Part shown: piece after piece, positions 62,536-64,000 of the stretch
Position numbering within the stretch: the stretch's first letter is position 1
Layout of the letters: each line of letters starts with the position of its first letter
Origin: Rhizobium viscosum
GTDB lineage: Bacteria > Pseudomonadota > Alphaproteobacteria > Rhizobiales > Rhizobiaceae
NCBI RefSeq assembly: GCF_014873945.1
Contig: NZ_JADBEC010000001.1
Coordinates: 1,302,001 to 1,366,000, forward strand
Direction of reading: 5' to 3'
DNA length: 64,000 nt
Translations under genes and position numbers: made by a program
Notes under the pieces: model-generated
What the model was told of the DNA's origin: nothing
Database searches by the model: none
The model's input: the letters and a program-made list of their open reading frames with translations, nothing else

Positions 62536-63093
62536 TTGCATACCGTTTCGATTGGAAACTGGGCACTGCTGATTGAAGACGGAAGCTTGCCGCGCATTTA
62601 CGACGCTTACGTCAAACACGCCGCCTTCGTGGATCAGGTCAAACCAATTACCCCAGAAGGGCGCACGCTGTTCCTGGGCGTCTACCAAGGAGGCGGCACG
62701 CACCGGTGGCCCGAGATCGTCATCGTCAACAGATACGAGGATGCCAGAGGAACATTCCATCCCGGCTTTCTTGTCGTTCCGGAGACCTCGATCCTGTTCA
62801 TCGGCGCCGGAGAACAGCTTCTAGGTTACGATATCGAGCGGCGGGAAAGGATCTTCGAGGATCACACCAATTTCGGCTTCTGGTGCTGGACGCGGCAAGA
62901 GGATTACGTCCTCATGTCTGCGGAGTTGGAGTTTGGGGTCTGGAGAAAGACCGGCGAGAAGCTCTGGTCGGTCTTCGTGGAACCCCCGTGGAGTTTCAAT
63001 GTTTCCGGCGAGAATGTCGAACTGGACATCATGGGACAACTGAAAATATTCAGATTAGAAACTGGAGCACCAGTGCTGACAAATGTGAGCTAA
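62536..63093 (+). CDS. Hypothetical protein ending at the IS boundary
   Basis: The 185-residue protein starts at TTG 62536 after GGGAGGG. It is beta-rich by eye: HTVSIGNWALLIEDGSLPRI, TLFLGVYQGGGTHRWPEIVI, ETSILFIGAGEQLLGYDIE and FGFWCWTRQEDYVLMSAELE. The repeated aromatic strands resemble a small beta-propeller or sandwich, but I recognise no family. Its stop codon TAA lies exactly where the IS remnant begins, so its original C-terminus may be lost. Codon use is less GC-biased than its neighbours. Confidence 0.65.
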   Translation: MHTVSIGNWALLIEDGSLPRIYDAYVKHAAFVDQVKPITPEGRTLFLGVYQGGGTHRWPEIVIVNRYEDARGTFHPGFLVVPETSILFIGAGEQLLGYDIERRERIFEDHTNFGFWCWTRQEDYVLMSAELEFGVWRKTGEKLWSVFVEPPWSFNVSGENVELDIMGQLKIFRLETGAPVLTNVS

Positions 63094-64000
63094 CAGGCTG
63101 TTGAAGACGTGCTGGCGCGATTGTCTGGAGCATGATTCACTGCCGCCCGCACGATTTGGGGACGGTGGATGCGCGGATTGGATGAACGGACAGGCACGCT
63201 GTTTTCCTATGTTGACCTTGAGGCGCGGGTTCGGCGCGATCATCCGCTACGGGTGATACGGGAGATCGTGAACGCGGCTCTTGCGGCGATGGATGGCGAT
63301 TTTGCGGTGCTTTATCCGCCTGGGCTCGGCCGCCCCTCGATCGCGCTGGAGCGCTTGCTGCGTGCGATGCTGTTGTAGCCTTCTACGGCATTCGCTCCGA
63401 GCGTCAATTGATGGAGCGAATGGAGTTCGATCTTCTGTTCCGCTGGTTCGTGGCTCGGCGTTGACGAGCAGGCCTGGGATCACTCGAGTTTTACCAAGAA
63501 CCGGGATCGGCTGTTGGAAGGTGAGATCGCAGCAAAGTTTCTGCGCACGGTACTGGCGCAGCCAAGGGTGAAGCGGCTGGTGTCGTCGGATCACTTCTCA
63601 GTAGATGGGACGCTGATCGAAGCTTGGGCTTCGATCAAGAGCTTCCGCCGCAAGGACGGCGGCGACAACGATCCGGATAGCGCAGACCGCAACGCTGAGC
63701 GCGGCTTCCACAAGGAGAAGCGCTCCAACGATACGCACGAGAGCACGAGTGACCCGCAGGCGCGACTCTATAAGAAGGGCGATGGGCAATCGGCGAAGCT
63801 GTGCTACATGGGCCATGCGCTGATGGAGAACCGCCACGGGCTGGTTGTGGATGGCGGCGTCACCCAGGCTACGGGCAAAGCCGAGCGCGAGGCTGCGCTT
63901 GCCATGTTGGAACGTCGGCCATCGCGGCGGCGCATCACGCTCGCGGCCGACAAGGCCTATGATGTAGGCCAGTTCGTAAAGGATCTGCGCCAGCGCAAAG
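63094..64000 (+). mobile_element. IS5-family insertion sequence, partial and degenerate
   Basis: The left end CAGGCTGTTGAAGACG is a plausible terminal inverted repeat (GGCTGTTGAA is a common IS start). It is followed by a transposase whose reading frame is broken. The element runs off the right edge, so the right end is not seen. The insertion point next to TAA fits the short T-A-type target preference of IS5 relatives, though the duplication cannot be verified. Confidence 0.75.
63169..64000 (+). pseudogene. IS5-family DDE transposase with two frameshifts
   Basis: The frame from ATG 63169 reads LDERTGTLFSYVDLEARVRR and RPSIALERLLRAMLL, then meets TAG at 63376. The family sequence resumes in another frame (AFYGIRSERQLMERMEFDLL) until TGA at 63462, then returns to the original frame at about 63457 (GVDEQAWDHSSFTKNRDRLL) and stays open to the edge. 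The later part has SSDHFSVDGTLIEAWASIKS and LAADKAYDVGQF, the DDE catalytic-type segments. One base is missing near 63377 and two near 63453, so the net loss is three and the frame is restored. Confidence 0.85.

Noticed and set aside
1..64000. CRISPR array, rRNA operon, phage genes or a defence island
   Set aside because: No regularly spaced repeats, rRNA sequence, phage structural genes or known defence gene sets were seen on either strand.

Overview
The window looks like the main chromosome of a member of the Rhizobiaceae, most likely Rhizobium or a close relative. The support is gene content and order: a PodJ-type polar organiser next to a three-gene fatty-acid oxidation operon, GcrA next to argD/argF, a phoR-pstSCAB-phoU-phoB cluster, a NolR-like ArsR regulator, a SAM-II riboswitch ahead of metZ, and dispersed rhizobial intergenic palindromes. 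Base composition is fairly even and GC rich. Only the right edge, a broken IS5-type transposase, is clearly mobile DNA.

Layout. 1-9.6 kb: a partial aminotransferase, mscL, a very large hybrid histidine kinase with a solute-symporter-like membrane domain, a divergent TetR/MFS efflux pair, a flavin-dependent monooxygenase-like protein, a NolR-like regulator, and a coupled ArsR/AHSA1 pair. 9.6-15.1 kb: a hairpin-rich intergenic stretch that may encode a small RNA, then a leftward beta-oxidation operon (acyl-CoA dehydrogenase, thiolase, FadB-like bifunctional enzyme) behind a palindromic promoter/operator. 15.3-26.8 kb: DNA repair glycosylase, SDR, VOC protein, podJ, a TSUP exporter coupled to a TIGR02186-type protein, a RibD-like reductase with a convergent TetR gene, an alpha/beta hydrolase and a transglycosylase lipoprotein. 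26.8-31.4 kb: ligase-associated PdeM/Lhr repair pair, an Rrf2/AhpD pair and an unlisted 55-codon gene.

31.4-43.7 kb: mixed housekeeping genes (YitT-like protein, TPR methyltransferase, CAP lipoprotein, MATE pump, pyrD with a DUF952-type gene), then a NarL/FixJ-type response regulator, an S24 repressor followed by a secreted nuclease-like protein, TerB, a lone periplasmic binding protein and a chemoreceptor. 43.7-53.4 kb: VOC protein, a possible second small RNA, a lipoprotein, tRNA-Gly(CCC), dcd, the riboswitch-controlled metZ, apaG, hslO, argF-argD, gcrA and a proC-like gene. 53.5-62.5 kb: the phosphate regulon (phoB, phoU, pstB, pstA, pstC, pstS behind a Pho box, phoR) with a divergent ppk2 polyphosphate kinase. 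62.5-64 kb: an unknown protein whose stop codon lies at the edge of an IS5-family remnant.

How the parts fit. The strongest regulatory signals are the gcrA promoter, which has four GANTC (CcrM) sites in 36 bp plus a CtrA-like box, the metZ riboswitch with its own intrinsic terminator, the Pho box before pstS with a strong hairpin between pstS and pstC, and a set of palindromic operators directly before regulator genes (TetR, ArsR, Rrf2). No clearly new multi-gene system such as a defence island or biosynthetic cluster is visible. The least explained items are the two candidate plus-strand small RNAs, the argD leader terminator and the symporter-kinase fusion.
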